A stretch of 64,000 nucleotides of DNA, from NCBI GenBank assembly GCA_024760905.1, contig CM045733.1, positions 69,845,001-69,909,000 on the forward strand, given 5' to 3'. The position numbers and the translations under genes were made by a program. The notes beneath the pieces were generated by a model, which saw nothing but the letters and a program-made list of their open reading frames with translations, was not told the DNA's origin and did no database searches. The stretch is from Plotosus lineatus. Taxonomy: Eukaryota > Chordata > Actinopteri > Siluriformes > Plotosidae. Of the stretch, positions 61,708 through 64,000 are shown in pieces (positions within the stretch are counted from its first letter, which is position 1; every line of letters starts with the position of its first letter).

Positions 61708-63469
61708 TTGCTTTTCAAGCTGCTGCGCTCTGTAGTGCGATTTCAGATTTCTAATGCAAACAGGATTGATTTGAACATATTGAGGTTCTGTAACTGTTCT
61801 GGCCTGATAGGTGAAGATTAGATTTATAGCTTCAGTTGTGAGTGAAACTCGAAGTCATTTTTCATTGTGTCCAGGTCAAGTGACATTTTAATTTATACTA
61901 AATAAATGAAACCAGTAGGCAGCATCCTCAAAAAAGCATGTAATGATCTCCAAAGTGTAGCTGTATGGGTCAAATGGTCTGGAATTTATGCATGCGAACA
62001 TGCAGCCCAGCAATATAGTTTGTATCCATGTACAATGAACCCTATAGTTTAAGAAGACGACGGCCGTGTTCAGAAGGTACATAGCAGGACTGTTGAGCCT
62101 CTGTGACCAATAAAAAAAGCCACAGCTGATGCAAGTCCTCAGGATCATGTACCATTGGCATGCTGTATGATGAGCTGTGGCAGCTGCATTGAATACTTGT
62201 ACCATAGATGTGCCTACTGCAGTTTGGGACAAAGGTCAATCAAGTCATCACTGGGGGGACCATATGAAAAATGACTCGAAGCTGGTGCATTTGCCTGCAG
62301 CTCCTGTGTGATCAGGTCAGAGCCATTATTGACCTGCACACACCAGGTACATGCAGTGTTGAATTCAGACATTGACCCTAACGATGCTGTTCTGAGAGTG
62401 AACTGGGAGACAACTTTGACAATTGATAGACTGAGTTTTATTTGTATCGTGCTTTTTAAAATTGATATTGCAAAGCAGCTTTACACAGTAATGGTAGGGG
62501 AGTACAAAGTATATAAGAATAAACCTTTCTTATAACCCCTACACACCCTTAATGAGCAAGGGGAAAAACTCCCTCAGTCAATCTGAGGAAGAAACCTTGA
62601 GAGGAACCAGGCCCAAAAGTGAAACCCAGCCTCATTTGTGTGAAACCAAAAGGATACAGAACGCATATGAAAAACTTCACTACAGTCCAGAATGTGGTCT
62701 GACTGTAAGTCAGAAGTAATTCTGGGGACCAGGGTTAATCTCACCAGCACTGAAGTCATCTTCAGTCTTAATCAGCAGGAAGGAGGGCCTTCCATGATGA
62801 GGACTCCAGCTAGCATCAGTACACCAGGACAGATCACAGGACTAGTGGGGGGGACAGCGTCGAAACAATAGATTACCGGAACTGTTCGACCTGCCCAAAT
62901 CTGGTCCTTTACCTCATAAAAGAAAATTAGCAAAATGCACTAAGTTTTCAGCCTCATCCAAAAAAAGACTGTTGGAGAATTTGTAAGAGAAAGGTCTTGC
63001 TTGTGCAATGAGCACACTCAAAAAAACTCATGAAACAAGCTGCTGCTCAAGGGAGCTGCTTCATCCCTCCTAGCCAATGAGAGGCCAGTGCGGTGGGATG
63101 TTGGGAGATAGCCAATGGGAGGGAGTTGCGTCATCCCTCCTAGCCAATGGGAGGCCAGTGAGGGGTGGGATGTTGGAGGATAGCCAATGGGAGATCATTG
63201 TTTGAATTTTTGAGATGGCACTTTTGTAAAGTGAACTTGTTTTGTATCCAGAGACAAAAAATTTAGGAAAATGTTTTTCGTAACCTGGATTTTTCGTTTG
63301 TTGGGACTATCGTAAGATGAGGTTCCACTGTATTTTATATTCAATATTAAATTTAACTGGTAACCAGTGCCTGTAAATAAGTTCAGGGTGATATGTTCAT
63401 TTTTTTGTTCTCATAAGGACTGCCACTACATTCTGGACCAACTGGATCTTGTTGATACACCGCTTAGAA
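61708..63469. other. Downstream of malat1: repeats, no gene seen
   Basis: Holds an inverted copy of the LINE-type 3' tail (about 62,430-62,830) and a partial Tigger-like end. The latter is at about 63,020-63,330, with two near-copies of a block containing TAGCCAATGGGAGG, ending AGATGAGGTTCCACTG and TA. The minus-strand open frames near 61,900-62,240 have no recognisable product. Confidence 0.55.
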
Positions 63470-64000
63470 CAGGGGTCGGCAACCCAAAATTTTCAAAGAG
63501 CCATATTAGGCCAAAAAAAATAAAAACCAATCTGTGGAGCTGCAAAAAAAAAAAAAAGAAAAAAAACCCTCATATAAGTCTTACATGAAAGCAATACAAG
63601 CCGTGTGTACTATCAAAAGTAGGCTACAAATACATAATAAGCATTCATGATTAAATGCGTTTCCCTGCAGTGCATCCTGGAGAGAATGACACCACATGAC
63701 TACTCTGCTATACGATATTTGGTGCTTTAAGTTTAACTTTCATTACTATATTAATGTATCATGTTTTGTTGCATTGTTGAAATTATAGAAATTCAATAAA
63801 GAAAGCAGCCCATCAGAAATTACATACCTGCACAACAGTGCTGTCTGTTCAATGTCAATTGCATCACACGACTCATCACAGGCGATTGAGTGTGCTGGAG
63901 CTGAACTAATGTCCTGGATTTGCTGATTGGTGATGTTGCCTGCCATTTTAATTGCCCTTTCCTTCACTGTCTTTATGGAGAGGCATGTCTTAATTTTGAA
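63470..64000 (-). mobile_element. hAT-type DNA transposon, partial, runs off the right edge
   Basis: It begins with a hAT-like terminus CAGGGGTCGGCAACCC. On the minus strand, 63,746-63,967 encodes a transposase piece with SAPAHSIACDESCDAIDIEQ and TALLCRYVISDG. This motif is shared by hAT transposases related to the GTF2IRD2/EPM2AIP1-type domain. The frame breaks shortly after it, so this end is degraded. The 5' part lies outside the window. Confidence 0.75.

Noticed and set aside
61888..62232. 114-codon minus-strand frame downstream of malat1
   Set aside because: No recognisable domain, and no exon structure or neighbours to support it. Likely chance.

Overview
The window is vertebrate nuclear DNA, most likely from a teleost fish. 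Its genes have many short exons and large introns. It is full of microsatellites and fish-type SINE, LINE and DNA-transposon remnants. I recognise four transcription units.

Region 1 (153-32,116, minus strand) is ccdc88b, a HOOK-domain coiled-coil protein. I rebuilt 27 coding exons with consistent splice phases, about 1,596 codons; the C-terminal end runs off the left edge. Region 2 (35,001-40,789, minus) is a complete five-exon photoreceptor tetraspanin of the peripherin/ROM1 family, predicted at 355 residues and probably rom1. Region 3 (45,329-51,933, minus) is a six-exon gene of about 734 residues that I cannot name. Its short coiled coil resembles TJAP1/BEGAIN. Region 4 (about 57.1-61.7 kb, plus) is a long non-coding RNA gene, malat1. 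It is identified by an intact 3' end: two U-rich motifs, a hairpin, a genome-encoded A-rich tract (the stabilising triple helix) and a 58-nt tRNA-like mascRNA.

ccdc88b, rom1 and malat1 all lie on human 11q12-q13, so the window looks like an ancient linkage block. The genes do not form an operon or pathway. ccdc88b encodes a cytoskeletal/dynein-type adaptor, rom1 a structural protein of photoreceptor disc rims, and malat1 a nuclear RNA linked to splicing factors.

The most unusual signal is inside malat1. A module made of a G-run, a pyrimidine tract and a terminal CAG recurs about a dozen times over 3.1 kb, as if the RNA carried an array of 3' splice-site decoys.

The rest is intronic or intergenic. 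It holds Tigger/pogo elements and their deletion derivatives, Tc1-like remnants, an L2-type LINE fragment, a hAT element at the right edge, at least three SINE families, and long (TA)n, (GT)n and (CT)n tracts.
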